Assembly: GCA_964057225.1 (NCBI GenBank) | Contig: OZ059898.1 | Coordinates: 20,747,267-20,811,266 of the forward strand | DNA length: 64,000 nucleotides | DNA from: Auanema rhodensis | Lineage: Eukaryota > Nematoda > Chromadorea > Rhabditida > Rhabditidae | Reading direction: 5' to 3' | Part shown: positions 24,107-38,714 of the stretch, piece by piece | Numbering within the stretch: the first letter of the stretch is position 1 | How the letters are laid out: the number at the start of each line of letters is the position of its first letter | Notes under the pieces: model-generated | The model's database searches: none | What the model was told of the DNA's origin: nothing | Seen by the model: only the letters and a program-made list of their open reading frames with translations | Program-made: the position numbers and the translations under genes

Positions 24107-27100
24107 ACTTTGAAATTTACGTGAACTTTAATTTATGCTAATTAAATGTACACGTGATGTGCACTTGGTATGTAACTCGCTTCACGTGAAAGATAAAGAG
24201 ATGCGGTTTTCAAAATTAGATTCCCTATGTCCATATTAGTCTAAAAACAAATTGTTATTAATATTGGTGCATGGTAACCATGACTTTGAAATTTACGTGA
24301 ACTTTAATTTATGCTAATTAAATGTACACGTGATGTGCACTTGGTATGTAACTCGCTTCACGTAAAAGATAAAGAGATGCGGTTTTCAAAATTAGATTTC
24401 CCATGTCCATATTAGTCTAAAAACAAATTTTTATTGATATTGGTTCATGGTAACCATGACTTTGAAATTTACGTGAACTTTAATTTATGCTAATTAAATG
24501 TACACGTGATGTGCACTTGGTATGTAACTCGCTTCACGTGAAAGATAAAGAGATGCGGTTTTCAAAATTAGATTCCCCATGTCCATATTAGTCTAAAAAC
24601 AAATTTTTATTGATATTGGTGCATGGTAACCATGACTTTGAAATTTACGTGAACTTTAATTTATGCTAATTAAATGTACACGTGATGTGCACTTGGTATG
24701 TAACTAGCTTCACGTAAAAGATAAAGAGATGCGGTTTTCAAAATTAGATTTCCCATGTCCATATTAGTCTAAAAACAAATTTTTATTGATATTGGTGCAT
24801 GGTAACCATGACTTTGAAATTTACGTGAACTTTAATTTATACTAATTAAATGTACACGTGATGTGCACTTGGTATGTAACTCGCTTCACGTGAAAGATAA
24901 AGAGATGCGATTTTCAAAATTAGATTCCCCATGTCCATTTTAGTCTAAAAACAAATTTTTATTGATATTGGTGCATGGTAACCATGACTTTGAAATTTAC
25001 GTGAACTTTAATTTATACTAATTAAATGTACACGTGATGTGCACTTGGTATGTAACTCGCTTCACGTGAAAGATAAAGAGATGCGGTTTTCAAAATTAGA
25101 TTTCCCATGTCCATATTAGTCTAAAAACAAATTTTTATTGATATTGGTTCATGGTAACCATGACTTTGAAATTTACGTGAACTTTAATTTATGCTAATTA
25201 AATGTACACGTGATGTGCACTTGGTATGTAACTCGCTTCACGTGAAAGATAAAGAGATGCGGTTTTCAAAATTAGATTCCCCATGTCCATATTAGTCTAA
25301 TTACAAATTTTTATTGATATTGGTTCATGGTAACCATGACTTTGAAATTTACGTGAACTTTAATTTATACTAATTAAATGTACACGTGATGTGCACTTGG
25401 TATGTAACTCGCTTCACGTGAAAGATAAAGAGATGCGGTTTTCAAAATTAGATTCCCCATGTCCATATTAGTCTATAAACAAATTTATATTGATATTGGT
25501 TCATGGTAACCATGACTTTGAAATTTACGTGAACTTTAATTTATGCTAATTAAATGTACACGTGATGTGCACTTGGTATGTAACTCGCTTCACGTGAAAG
25601 ATAAAGAGATGCGGTTTTCAAAATTAGATTCCCCATGTCCATATTAGTCTAAAAACAAATTTTTATTGATATTGGTGCATGGTAACCATGACTTTGAAAT
25701 TTACGTGAACTTTAATTTATGCTAATTAAATGTACACGTGATGTGCACTTGGTATGTAACTCGCTTCACGTGAAAGATAAAGAGATGCGGTTTCCAAAAT
25801 TAGATTCCCCATGTCCATATTAGTCTAATTACAAATTTTTATTGATATTGGTTCATGGTAACCATGACTTTGAAATTTACGTGAACTTTAATTTATACTA
25901 ATTAAATGTACACGTGATGTGCACTTGGTATGTAACTCGTTTCACGTGAAAGATAAAGAGATGCGGTTTTCAAAATTAGATTCCCCATGTCCATATTAGT
26001 CTATAAACAAATTTATATTGATATTGGTTCATGGTAACCATGACTTTGAAATTTACGTGAACTTTAATTTATGCTAATTAAATGTACACGTGATGTGCAC
26101 TTGGTATGTAACTCGCTTCACGTGAAAGATAAAAAGATGCGGTTTTCAAAATTAGATTCCCTATGTCCATATTAGTCTAAAAACAAATTGTTATTGATAT
26201 TGGTGCATGGTAACCATGACTTTGAAATTTACGTGAACTTTAATTTATGCTAATTAAATGTACACGTGATGTGCACTTGGTATGTAACTCGCTTCACGTA
26301 AAAGATAAAGAGATGCGGTTTTCAAAATTAGATTTCCCATGTCCATATTAGTCTAAAAACAAATTTTTATTGATATTGGTTCATGGTAACCATGACTTTG
26401 AAATTTACGTGAACTTTAATTTATGCTAATTAAATGTACACGTGATGTGCACTTGGTATGTAACTCGCTTCACGTGAAAGATAAAGAGATGCGGTTTTCA
26501 AAATTAGATTCCCCATGTCCATATTAGTCTAAAAACAAATTTTTATTGATATTGGTGCATGGTAACCATGACTTTGAAATTTACGTGAACTTTAATTTAT
26601 GCTAATTAAATGTACACGTGATGTGCACTTGGTATGTAACTAGCTTCACGTAAAAGATAAAGAGATGCGGTTTTCAAAATTAGATTTCCCATGTCCATAT
26701 TAGTCTAAAAACAAATTTTTATTGATACTGGTTCATGGTAACCATGACTTTGAAATTTACGTGAACTTTAATTTATACTAATTAAATGTACACGTGATGT
26801 GCACTTGGTATGTAACTCGCTTCACGTGAAAGATAAAGAGATGCGGTTTTCAAAATTAGATTTCCCATGTCCATATTAGTCTAAAAACAAATTTTTATTG
26901 ATATTGGTTCTTGGTAACCATGACTTTGAAATTTACGTGAACTTTAATTTATGCTAATTAAATGTACACGTCATGTGCACTTGGTATGTAACTCGCTTCA
27001 CGTGAAAGATAAAGAGATGCGGTTTCCAAAATTAGATTCCCCATGTCCATATTAGTCTAATTACAAATTTTTATTGATATTGGTTCATGGTAACCATGAC

Positions 27101-27802
27101 TTTGAAATTTACGTGAACTTTAATTTATGCTAATTAAATGTACACGTGATGTGCACTTGGTATGTAACTCGCTTCACGTGAAAGATAAAGAGATGCGGTT
27201 TTCAAAATTAGATTCCCCATGTCCATATTAGTCTAAAAACAAATTTTTATTGATATTGGTTCATGGTCACCATGACTTTCAAATTTACGTGAACTTTAAT
27301 TTATGCTAATTAAATGTACACGTGATGTGCACTTGGTATGTAACTCGCTTCACGTGAAAGATAAAGAGATGCGGTTTTCAAAATTAGATTCCCCATGTCC
27401 ATATTAGTCTAAAAACAAATTGTTATTGATATTGGTTCATGGTAACCATGACTTTGAAATTTACGTGAACTTTAATTTATGCTAATTAAATGTACACGTC
27501 ATGTGCACTTGGTATGTAACTAGCTTCACGTAAAAGATAAAGAGATGCGGTTTTCAAAATTAGATTTCCCATGTCCATATTAGTCTAAAAACAAATTTTT
27601 ATTGATATTGGTGCATGGTAACCATGACTTTGAAATTTACGTGAACTTTAATTTATGCTAATTAAATGTACACGTGATGTGCACTTGGTATGTAACTCGC
27701 TTCACGTGAAAGATAAAGAGATGCGGTTTTCGAAATTAGATTCCCCATGTCCATATTAGTCTAAAAACAAATTTTTATTGATATTGGTTCATGGTAACCA
27801 TG

Positions 27803-30800
27803 ACTTTGAAATTTACGTGAACTTTAATTTATGCTAATTAAATGTACACGTGATGTGCACTTGGTATGTAACTCGCTTCACGTGAAAGATAAAGAGATGC
27901 GGTTTTCAAAATTAGATTCCCTATGTCCATATTAGTCTAAAAACAAATTGTTATTGATATTGGTGCATGGTAACCATGACTTTGAAATTTACGTGAACTT
28001 TAATTTATGCTAATTAAATGTACACGTGATGTGCACTTGGTATGTAACTCGCTTCACGTAAAAGATAAAGAGATGCGGTTTTCAAAATTAGATTTCCCAT
28101 GTCCATATTAGTCTAAAAACAAATTTTTATTGATATTGGTTCATGGTAACCATGACTTTGAAATTTACGTGAACTTTAATTTATGCTAATTAAATGTACA
28201 CGTGATGTGCACTTGGTATGTAACTCGCTTCACGTGAAAGATAAAGAGATGCGGTTTTCGAAATTAGATTCCCCATGTCCATATTAGTCTAAAAACAAAT
28301 TTTTATTGATATTGGTTCATGGTAACCATGACTTTGAAATTTACGTGAACTTTAATTTATGCTAATTAAATGTACACGTGATGTGCACTTGGTATGTAAC
28401 TCGCTTCACGTGAAAGATAAAGAGATGCGATTTTCAAAATTAGATTCCCCATGTCCATTTTAGTCTAAAAACAAATTTTTATTGATATTGGTTCATGGTA
28501 ACCATGACTTTGAAATTTACGTGAACTTTAATTTATGCTAATTAAATGTACACGTGATGTGCACTTGGTATGTAACTCGCTTCACGTGAAAGATAAAGAG
28601 ATGCGGTTTTCAAAATTAGATTCCCCATGTCCATATTAGTCTAAAAACAAATTTTTATTGATATTGGTGCATGGTAACCATGACTTTGAAATTTACGTGA
28701 ACTTTAATTTATGCTAATTAAATGTACACGTGATGTGCACTTGGTATGTAACTAGCTTCACGTAAAAGATAAAGAGATGCGGTTTTCAAAATTAGATTTC
28801 CCATGTCCATATTAGTCTAAAAACAAATTTTTATTGATATTGGTTCATGGTAACCATGACTTTGAAATTTACGTGAACTTTAATTTATGCTAATTAAATG
28901 TACACGTGATGTGCACTTGGTATGTAACTCGCTTCACGTGAAAGATAAAGAGATGCGGTTTTCGAAATTAGATTCCCCATGTCCATATTAGTCTAAAAAC
29001 AAATTTTTATTGATATTGGTTCATGGTAACCATGACTTTGAAATTTACGTGAACTTTAATTTATGCTAATTAAATGTACACGTGATGTGCACTTGGTATG
29101 TAACTCGCTTCACGTGAAAGATAAAGAGATGCGATTTTCAAAATTAGATTCCCCATGTCCATTTTAGTCTAAAAACAAATTTTTATTGATATTGGTTCAT
29201 GGTAACCATGACTTTGAAATTTACGTGAACTTTAATTTATGCTAATTAAATGTACACGTGATGTGCACTTGGTATGTAACTCGCTTCACGTGAAAGATAA
29301 AGAGATGCGGTTTTCAAAATTAGATTCCCCATGTCCATATTAGTCTAAAAACAAATTTTTATTGATATTGGTGCATGGTAACCATGACTTTGAAATTTAC
29401 GTGAACTTTAATTTATGCTAATTAAATGTACACGTGATGTGCACTTGGTATGTAACTAGCTTCACGTAAAAGATAAAGAGATGCGGTTTTCAAAATTAGA
29501 TTTCCCATGTCCATATTAGTCTAAAAACAAATTTTTATTGATACTGGTTCATGGTAACCATGACTTTGAAATTTACGTGAACTTTAATTTATACTAATTA
29601 AATGTACACGTGATGTGCACTTGGTATGTAACTCGCTTCACGTGAAAGATAAAGAGATGCGGTTTTCAAAATTAGATTCCCTATGTCCATATTAGTCTAA
29701 AAACAAATTGTTATTGATATTGGTGCATGGTAACCATGACTTTGAAATTTACGTGAACTTTAATTTATGCTAATTAAATGTACACGTGATGTGCACTTGG
29801 TATGTAACTCGCTTCACGTAAAAGATAAAGAGATGCGGTTTTCAAAATTAGATTTCCCATGTCCATATTAGTCTAAAAACAAATTTTTATTGATATTGGT
29901 TCATGGTAACCATGACTTTGAAATTTACGTGAACTTTAATTTATGCTAATTAAATGTACACGTGATGTGCACTTGGTATGTAACTCGCTTCACGTGAAAG
30001 ATAAAGAGATGCGGTTTTCGAAATTAGATTCCCCATGTCCATATTAGTCTAAAAACAAATTTTTATTGATATTGGTTCATGGTAACCATGACTTTGAAAT
30101 TTACGTGAACTTTAATTTATGCTAATTAAATGTACACGTGATGTGCACTTGGTATGTAACTCGCTTCACGTGAAAGATAAAGAGATGCGATTTTCAAAAT
30201 TAGATTCCCCATGTCCATTTTAGTCTAAAAACAAATTTTTATTGATATTGGTTCATGGTAACCATGACTTTGAAATTTACGTGAACTTTAATTTATGCTA
30301 ATTAAATGTACACGTGATGTGCACTTGGTATGTAACTCGCTTCACGTGAAAGATAAAGAGATGCGGTTTTCAAAATTAGATTCCCCATGTCCATATTAGT
30401 CTAAAAACAAATTTTTATTGATATTGGTGCATGGTAACCATGACTTTGAAATTTACGTGAACTTTAATTTATGCTAATTAAATGTACACGTGATGTGCAC
30501 TTGGTATGTAACTAGCTTCACGTAAAAGATAAAGAGATGCGGTTTTCAAAATTAGATTTCCCATGTCCATATTAGTCTAAAAACAAATTTTTATTGATAT
30601 TGGTTCATGGTAACCATGACTTTGAAATTTACGTGAACTTTAATTTATGCTAATTAAATGTACACGTGATGTGCACTTGGTATGTAACTCGCTTCACGTG
30701 AAAGATAAAGAGATGCGGTTTTCGAAATTAGATTCCCCATGTCCATATTAGTCTAAAAACAAATTTTTATTGATATTGGTTCATGGTAACCATGACTTTG

Positions 30801-32026
30801 AAATTTACGTGAACTTTAATTTATGCTAATTAAATGTACACGTGATGTGCACTTGGTATGTAACTCGCTTCACGTGAAAGATAAAGAGATGCGATTTTCA
30901 AAATTAGATTCCCCATGTCCATTTTAGTCTAAAAACAAATTTTTATTGATATTGGTTCATGGTAACCATGACTTTGAAATTTACGTGAACTTTAATTTAT
31001 GCTAATTAAATGTACACGTGATGTGCACTTGGTATGTAACTCGCTTCACGTGAAAGATAAAGAGATGCGGTTTTCAAAATTAGATTCCCCATGTCCATAT
31101 TAGTCTAAAAACAAATTTTTATTGATATTGGTGCATGGTAACCATGACTTTGAAATTTACGTGAACTTTAATTTATGCTAATTAAATGTACACGTGATGT
31201 GCACTTGGTATGTAACTAGCTTCACGTAAAAGATAAAGAGATGCGGTTTTCAAAATTAGATTTCCCATGTCCATATTAGTCTAAAAACAAATTTTTATTG
31301 ATACTGGTTCATGGTAACCATGACTTTGAAATTTACGTGAACTTTAATTTATACTAATTAAATGTACACGTGATGTGCACTTGGTATGTAACTCGCTTCA
31401 CGTGAAAGATAAAGAGATGCGGTTTTCAAAATTAGATTCCCTATGTCCATATTAGTCTAAAAACAAATTGTTATTGATATTGGTGCATGGTAACCATGAC
31501 TTTGAAATTTACGTGAACTTTAATTTATGCTAATTAAATGTACACGTGATGTGCACTTGGTATGTAACTCGCTTCACGTAAAAGATAAAGAGATGCGGTT
31601 TTCAAAATTAGATTTCCCATGTCCATATTAGTCTAAAAACAAATTTTTATTGATATTGGTTCATGGTAACCATGACTTTGAAATTTACGTGAACTTTAAT
31701 TTATGCTAATTAAATGTACACGTGATGTGCACTTGGTATGTAACTCGCTTCACGTGAAAGATAAAGAGATGCGGTTTTCGAAATTAGATTCCCCATGTCC
31801 ATATTAGTCTAAAAACAAATTTTTATTGATATTGGTTCATGGTAACCATGACTTTGAAATTTACGTGAACTTTAATTTATGCTAATTAAATGTACACGTG
31901 ATGTGCACTTGGTATGTAACTCGCTTCACGTGAAAGATAAAGAGATGCGATTTTCAAAATTAGATTCCCCATGTCCATTTTAGTCTAAAAACAAATTTTT
32001 ATTGATATTGGTTCATGGTAACCATG
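27803..32026 (+). repeat. Regular 10-mer higher-order repeat, two full copies and a partial third
   Basis: The C120T marker falls at 27921, 29681 and 31441, exactly 1760 bp apart, and at 26161 upstream. Copies 27803-29562 and 29563-31322 share the order C120T, G82A+C117T, A106G, G100A+A129T, T163G, C72A, A106G, G100A+A129T, T163G, C72A+T158C. The third copy keeps the order for four monomers, through the one at 31851-32026. The 10-mer contains a 4-mer (A106G, G100A, T163G, C72A) twice, so it grew by nested duplication. Few private changes separate the copies; the clearest is G31A in the first monomer of copies 2 and 3 but not copy 1. Confidence 0.88.
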
Positions 32027-34314
32027 ACTTTGAAATTTACGTGAACTTTAATTTATGCTAATTAAATGTACACGTGATGTGCACTTGGTATGTAACTCGC
32101 TTCACGTGAAAGATAAAGAGATGCGGTTTTCAAAATTAGATTCCCCATGTCCATATTAGTCTAAAAACAAATTTTTATTGATATTGGTTCATGGTAACCA
32201 TGACTTTGAAATTTACGTGAACTTTAATTTATGCTAATTAAATGTACACGTGATGTGCACTTGGTATGTAACTCGCTTCACGTGAAAGATAAAGAGATGC
32301 GGTTTTCAAAATTAGATTCCCCATGTCCATATTAGTCTAAAAACAAATTTTTATTGATATTGGTGCATGGTAACCATGACTTTGAAATTTACGTGAACTT
32401 TAATTTATGCTAATTAAATGTACACGTGATGTGCACTTGGTATGTAACTAGCTTCACGTAAAAGATAAAGAGATGCGGTTTTCAAAATTAGATTTCCCAT
32501 GTCCATATTAGTCTAAAAACAAATTTTTATTGATACTGGTTCATGGTAACCATGACTTTGAAATTTACGTGAACTTTAATTTATACTAATTAAATGTACA
32601 CGTGATGTGCACTTGGTATGTAACTCGCTTCACGTGAAAGATAAAGAGATGCGATTTTCAAAATTAGATTTCCCATGTCCATATTAGTCTAAAAACAAAT
32701 TTTTATTGATATTGGTTCATGGTAACCATGACTTTGAAATTTACGTGAACTTTAATTTATGCTAATTAAATGTACACGTGATGTGCACTTGGTATGTAAC
32801 TCGCTTCACGTGAAAGATAAAGAGATGCGGTTTCCAAAATTAGATTCCCCATGTCCATATTAGTCTAAAAACAAATTTTTATTGATATTGGTTCATGGTA
32901 ACCATGACTTTGAAATTTACGTGAACTTTAATTTATGCTAATTAAATGTACACGTGATGTGCACTTGGTATGTAACTCGCTTCACGTGAAAGATAAAGAG
33001 ATGCGGTTTTCAAAATTAGATTTCCCATGTCCATATTAGTCTAAAAACAAATTTTTATTGATACTGGTTCATGGTAACCATGACTTTGAAATTTACGTGA
33101 ACTTTAATTTATACTAATTAAATGTACACGTGATGTGCACTTGGTATGTAACTCGCTTCACGTAAAAGATAAAGAGATGCGGTTTTCAAAATTAGATTTC
33201 CCATGTCCATATTAGTCTAAAAACAAATTTTTATTGATACTGGTTCATGGTAACCATGACTTTGAAATTTACGTGAACTTTAATTTATGCTAATTAAATG
33301 TACACGTGATGTGCACTTGGTATGTAACTCGCTTCACGTGAAAGATAAAGAGATGCGGTTTTCAAAATCAGATTCCCCATGTCCATATTAGTCTAAAAAC
33401 AAATTTTTATTGATATTGGTTCATGGTAACCATGACTTTGAAATTTACGTGAACTTTAATTTATGCTAATTAAATGTACACGTGATGTGCACTTGGTATG
33501 TAACTCGCTTCACGTGAAAGATAAAGAGATGCGGTTTTCAAAATCAGATTCCCCATGTCCATATTAGTCTAAAAACAAGTTTTTATTGATATTGGTGCAT
33601 GGTAACCATGACTTTGAAATTTACGTGAACTTTAATTTATGCTAATTAAATGTACACGTGATGTGCACTTGGTATGTAACTCGTTTCACATGAAAGATAA
33701 AGAGATGCGGTTTTCAAAATTAGATTCCCCATGTCCATATTAGTCTAAAAACAAATTTTTATTGATATTGGTTCATGGTAACCATGACTTTGAAATTTAC
33801 GTGAACTTTAATTTATGCTAATTAAATGTACACGTGATGTGCACTTGGTATGTAACTCGCTTCACGTGAAAGATAAAGAGATGCGGTTTTCAAAATTAGA
33901 TTCCCTATGTCCATATTAGTCTAAAAACAAATTGTTATTGATATTGGTGCATGGTAACCATGACTTTGAAATTTACGTGAACTTTAATTTATGCTAATTA
34001 AATGTACACGTGATGTGCACTTGGTATGTAACTCGCTTCACGTGAAAGATAAAGAGATGCGGTTTTCGAAATTAGATTCCCCATGTCCATATTAGTCTAA
34101 AAACAAATTTTTATTGATATTGGTTCATGGTAACCATGACTTTGAAATTTACGTGAACTTTAATTTATGCTAATTAAATGTACACGTGATGTGCACTTGG
34201 TATGTAACTCGCTTCACGTGAAAGATAAAGAGATGCGGTTTTTGAAATTAGATTCCCCATGTCCATATTAGTCTAAAAACAAATTTTTATTGATATTGGT
34301 TCATGGTAACCATG

Positions 34315-35554
34315 ACTTTGAAATTTACGTGAACTTTAATTTATGCTAATTAAATGTACACGTGATGTGTACTTGGTATGTAACTCGCTTCACGTGAAAG
34401 ATAAAGAGATGCGGTTTTCGAAATTAGATTCCCCATGTCCATATCAGTCTAAAAACAAATTTTTATTGATATTGGTTCATGGTAACCATGACTTTGAAAT
34501 TTACGTGAACTTTAATTTATGCTAATTAAATGTACACGTGATGTGCACTTGGTATGTAACTCGCTTCACGTGAAAGATAAAGAGATGCGGTTTTCGAAAT
34601 TAGATTCCCCATGTCCATATTAGTCTAAAAACAAATTTTTATTGATATTGGTTCATGGTAACCATGACTTTGAAATTTACGTGAACTTTAATTTATGCTA
34701 ATTAAATGTACACGTGATGTGCACTTGGTATGTAACTCGCTTCACGTGAAAGATAAAGAGATGCGGTTTTCAAAATTAGATTCCCCATGTCCATATTAGT
34801 CTAAAAACAAATTTTTATTGATATTGGTTCATGGTAACCATGACTTTGAAATTTACGTGAACTTTAATTTATGCTAATTAAATGTACACGTGATGTGCAC
34901 TTGGTATGTAACTCGCTTCACGTGAAAGATAAAGAGATGCGGTTTTCAAAATTAGATTCCCCATGTCCATATTAGTCTAAAAACAAATTTTTATTGATAT
35001 TGGTTCATGGTAACCATGACTTTGAAATTTACGTGAACTTTAATTTATGCTAATTAAATGTACACGTGATGTGCACTTGGTATGTAACTCGCTTCACGTG
35101 AAAGATAAAGAGATGCGGTTTTCAAAATTAGATTCCCCATGTCCATATTAGTCTAAAAACAAATTTTTATTGATATTGGTGCATGGTAACCATGACTTTG
35201 AAATTTACGTGAACTTTAATTTATGCTAATTAAATGTACACGTGATGTGCACTTGGTATGTAACTCGCTTCACGTGAAAGATAAAGAGATGCGGTTTCCA
35301 AAATTAGATTCCCCATGTCCATATTAGTCTAAAAACAAATTTTTATTGATATTGGTTCATGGTAACCATGACTTTGAAATTTACGTGAACTTTAATTTAT
35401 GCTAATTAAATGTACACGTGATGTGCACTTGGTATGTAACTCGCTTCACGTGAAAGATAAAGAGATGCGGTTTTCGAAATTAGATTCCCCATGTCCATAT
35501 CAGTCTAAAAACAAATTTTTATTGATATTGGTTCATGGTAACCATGACTTTGAA
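34315..35554 (+). repeat. 6-mer spaced pair tagged by T131C
   Basis: The A106G monomers starting at 34315 and 35371 both carry T131C (ATATCAG instead of ATATTAG) and lie 1056 bp, or 6 monomers, apart. Shared rare T131C plus shared A106G points to copying rather than independent mutation. The left copy also has private C56T. T131C removes a stop codon in one frame and so creates the two matching 60-codon open frames here, which I do not regard as genes. Confidence 0.75.
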
Positions 35555-35722
35555 ATTTACGTGAACTTTAATTTATGCTAATTAAATGTACACGTGATGT
35601 GCACTTGGTATGTAACTCGCTTCACGTGAAAGATAAAGAGATGCGGTTTTCGAAATTAGATTCCCCATGTCTATATTAGTCTAAAAACAAATTTTTATTG
35701 ATATTGGTTCATGGTAACCATG

Positions 35723-37306
35723 ACTTTGAAATTTACGTGAACTTTAATTTATGCTAATTAAATGTACACGTGATGTGCACTTGGTATGTAACTCGCTTCA
35801 CGTGAAAGATAAAGAGATGCGGTTTTCAAAATTAGATTCCCCATGTCCATATTAGTCTAAAAACAAATTTTTATTGATATTGGTTCATGGTAACCATGAC
35901 TTTGAAATTTACGTGAACTTTAATTTATGCTAATTAAATGTACACGTGATGTGCACTTGGTATGTAACTCGCTTCACGTGAAAGATAAAGAGATGCGGTT
36001 TTCAAAATTAGATTCCCCATGTCCATATTAGTCTAAAAACAAATTTTTATTGATATTGGTTCATGGTAACCATGACTTTGAAATTTACGTGAACTTTAAT
36101 TTATGCTAATTAAATGTACACGTGATGTGCACTTGGTATGTAACTCGCTTCACGTGAAAGATAAAGAGATGCGGTTTTCAAAATTAGATTCCCCATGTCC
36201 ATATTAGTCTAAAAACAAATTTTTATTGATATTGGTGCATGGTAACCATGACTTTGAAATTTACGTGAACTTTAATTTATGCTAATTAAATGTACACGTG
36301 ATGTGCACTTGGTATGTAACTAGCTTCACGTAAAAGATAAAGAGATGCGGTTTTCAAAATTAGATTTCCCATGTCCATATTAGTCTAAAAACAAATTTTT
36401 ATTGATACTGGTTCATGGTAACCATGACTTTGAAATTTACGTGAACTTTAATTTATACTAATTAAATGTACACGTGATGTGCACTTGGTATGTAACTCGC
36501 TTCACGTGAAAGATAAAGAGATGCGGTTTTCAAAATTAGATTTCCCATGTCCATATTAGTCTAAAAACAAATTTTTATTGATATTGGTTCATGGTAACCA
36601 TGACTTTGAAATTTACGTGAACTTTAATTTATGCTAATTAAATGTACACGTGATGTGCACTTGGTATGTAACTCGCTTCACGTGAAAGATAAAGAGATGC
36701 GGTTTCCAAAATTAGATTCCCCATGTCCATATTAGTCTAATTACAAATTTTTATTGATATTGGTTCATGGTAACCATGACTTTGAAATTTACGTGAACTT
36801 TAATTTATGCTAATTAAATGTACACGTGATGTGCACTTGGTATGTAACTCGCTTCACGTGAAAGATAAAGAGATGCGGTTTTCAAAATTAGATTCCCCAT
36901 GTCCATATTAGTCTAAAAACAAATTTTTATTGATATTGGTTCATGGTCACCATGACTTTGAAATTTACGTGAACTTTAATTTATGCTAATTAAATGTACA
37001 CGTGATGTGCACTTGGTATGTAACTCGCTTCACGTGAAAGATAAAGAGATGCGGTTTTCAAAATTAGATTCCCCATGTCCATATTAGTCTAAAAACAAAT
37101 TGTTATTGATATTGGTTCATGGTAACCATGACTTTGAAATTTACGTGAACTTTAATTTATGCTAATTAAATGTACACGTCATGTGCACTTGGTATGTAAC
37201 TCGCTTCACGTGAAAGATAAAGAGATGCGGTTTTCAAAATTAGATTCCCCATGTCCATATTAGTCTAAAAACAAATTTTTATTGATATTGGTGCATGGTA
37301 ACCATG
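35723..37306 (+). repeat. 9-monomer segment, left copy of an 18.3-kb-spaced duplication
   Basis: The order is near-consensus copies, T163G, C72A+T158C, G31A with C117T, T104C with A139T+A140T, A170C, T148G, G50C with T163G. It is reproduced at 54029-55612. The A139T+A140T marker starts at 36737 and 55043, an offset of 18306 bp: 104 monomers plus the two 1-bp insertions that lie between. This is the longest-range exact correspondence I could establish. Confidence 0.8.
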
Positions 37307-38714
37307 ACTTTGAAATTTACGTGAACTTTAATTTATGCTAATTAAATGTACACGTGATGTGCACTTGGTATGTAACTAGCTTCACGTAAAAGATAAAGAG
37401 ATGCGGTTTTCAAAATTAGATTTCCCATGTCCATATTAGTCTAAAAACAAATTTTTATTGATACTGGTTCATGGTAACCATGACTTTGAAATTTACGTGA
37501 ACTTTAATTTATGCTAATTAAATGTACACGTGATGTGCACTTGGTATGTAACTAGCTTCACGTAAAAGATAAAGAGATGCGGTTTTCAAAATTAGATTTC
37601 CCATGTCCATATTAGTCTAAAAACAAATTTTTATTGATACTGGTTCATGGTAACCATGACTTTGAAATTTACGTGAACTTTAATTTATGCTAATTAAATG
37701 TACACGTGATGTGCACTTGGTATGTAACTCGCTTCACGTAAAAGATAAAGAGATGCGGTTTTCAAAATTAGATTTCCCATGTCCATATTAGTCTAAAAAC
37801 AAATTTTTATTGATATTGGTTCATGGTAACCATGACTTTGAAATTTACGTGAACTTTAATTTATGCTAATTAAATGTACACGTGATGTGCACTTGGTATG
37901 TAACTCGCTTCACGTGAAAGATAAAGAGATGCGGTTTTCAAAATTAGATTCCCCATGTCCATATTAGTCTAAAAACAAATTGTTATTGATATTGGTTCAT
38001 GGTAACCATGACTTTGAAATTTACGTGAACTTTAATTTATGCTAATTAAATGTACACGTCATGTGCACTTGGTATGTAACTCGCTTCACGTGAAAGATAA
38101 AGAGATGCGGTTTTCAAAATTAGATTCCCCATGCCCATATTAGTCTAAAAACAAATTTTTATTGATATTGGTGCATGGTAACCATGACTTTGAAATTTAC
38201 GTGAACTTTAATTTATGCTAATTAAATGTACACGTGATGTGCACTTGGTATGTAACTAGCTTCACGTAAAAGATAAAGAGATGCGGTTTTCAAAATTAGA
38301 TTTCCCATGTCCATATTAGTCTAAAAACAAATTTTTATTGATACTGGTTCATGGTAACCATGACTTTGAAATTTACGTGAACTTTAATTTATGCTAATTA
38401 AATGTACACGTGATGTGCACTTGGTATGTAACTCGCTTCACGTGAAAGATAAAGAGATGCGGTTTTCAAAATCAGATTCCCCATGTCCATATTAGTCTAA
38501 AAACAAATTTTTATTGATATTGGTTCATGGTAACCATGACTTTGAAATTTACGTGAACTTTAATTTATGCTAATTAAATGTACACGTGATGTGCACTTGG
38601 TATGTAACTCGCTTCACGTGAAAGATAAAGAGATGCGGTTTTCAAAATCAGATTCCCCATGTCCATATTAGTCTAAAAACAAATTTTTATTGATATTGGT
38701 TCATGGTAACCATG

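Noticed and set aside
34343-34525. 60-codon open reading frame
   Set aside because: Same cause as above: T131C in one A106G monomer. It is a chance frame in tandem repeat DNA.
35399-35581. 60-codon open reading frame
   Set aside because: It is the 1056-bp-spaced duplicate of the frame at 34343, so similarity between them reflects repeat duplication, not protein conservation. A fourth T131C monomer near 59262 lacks the start codon because of G31A.
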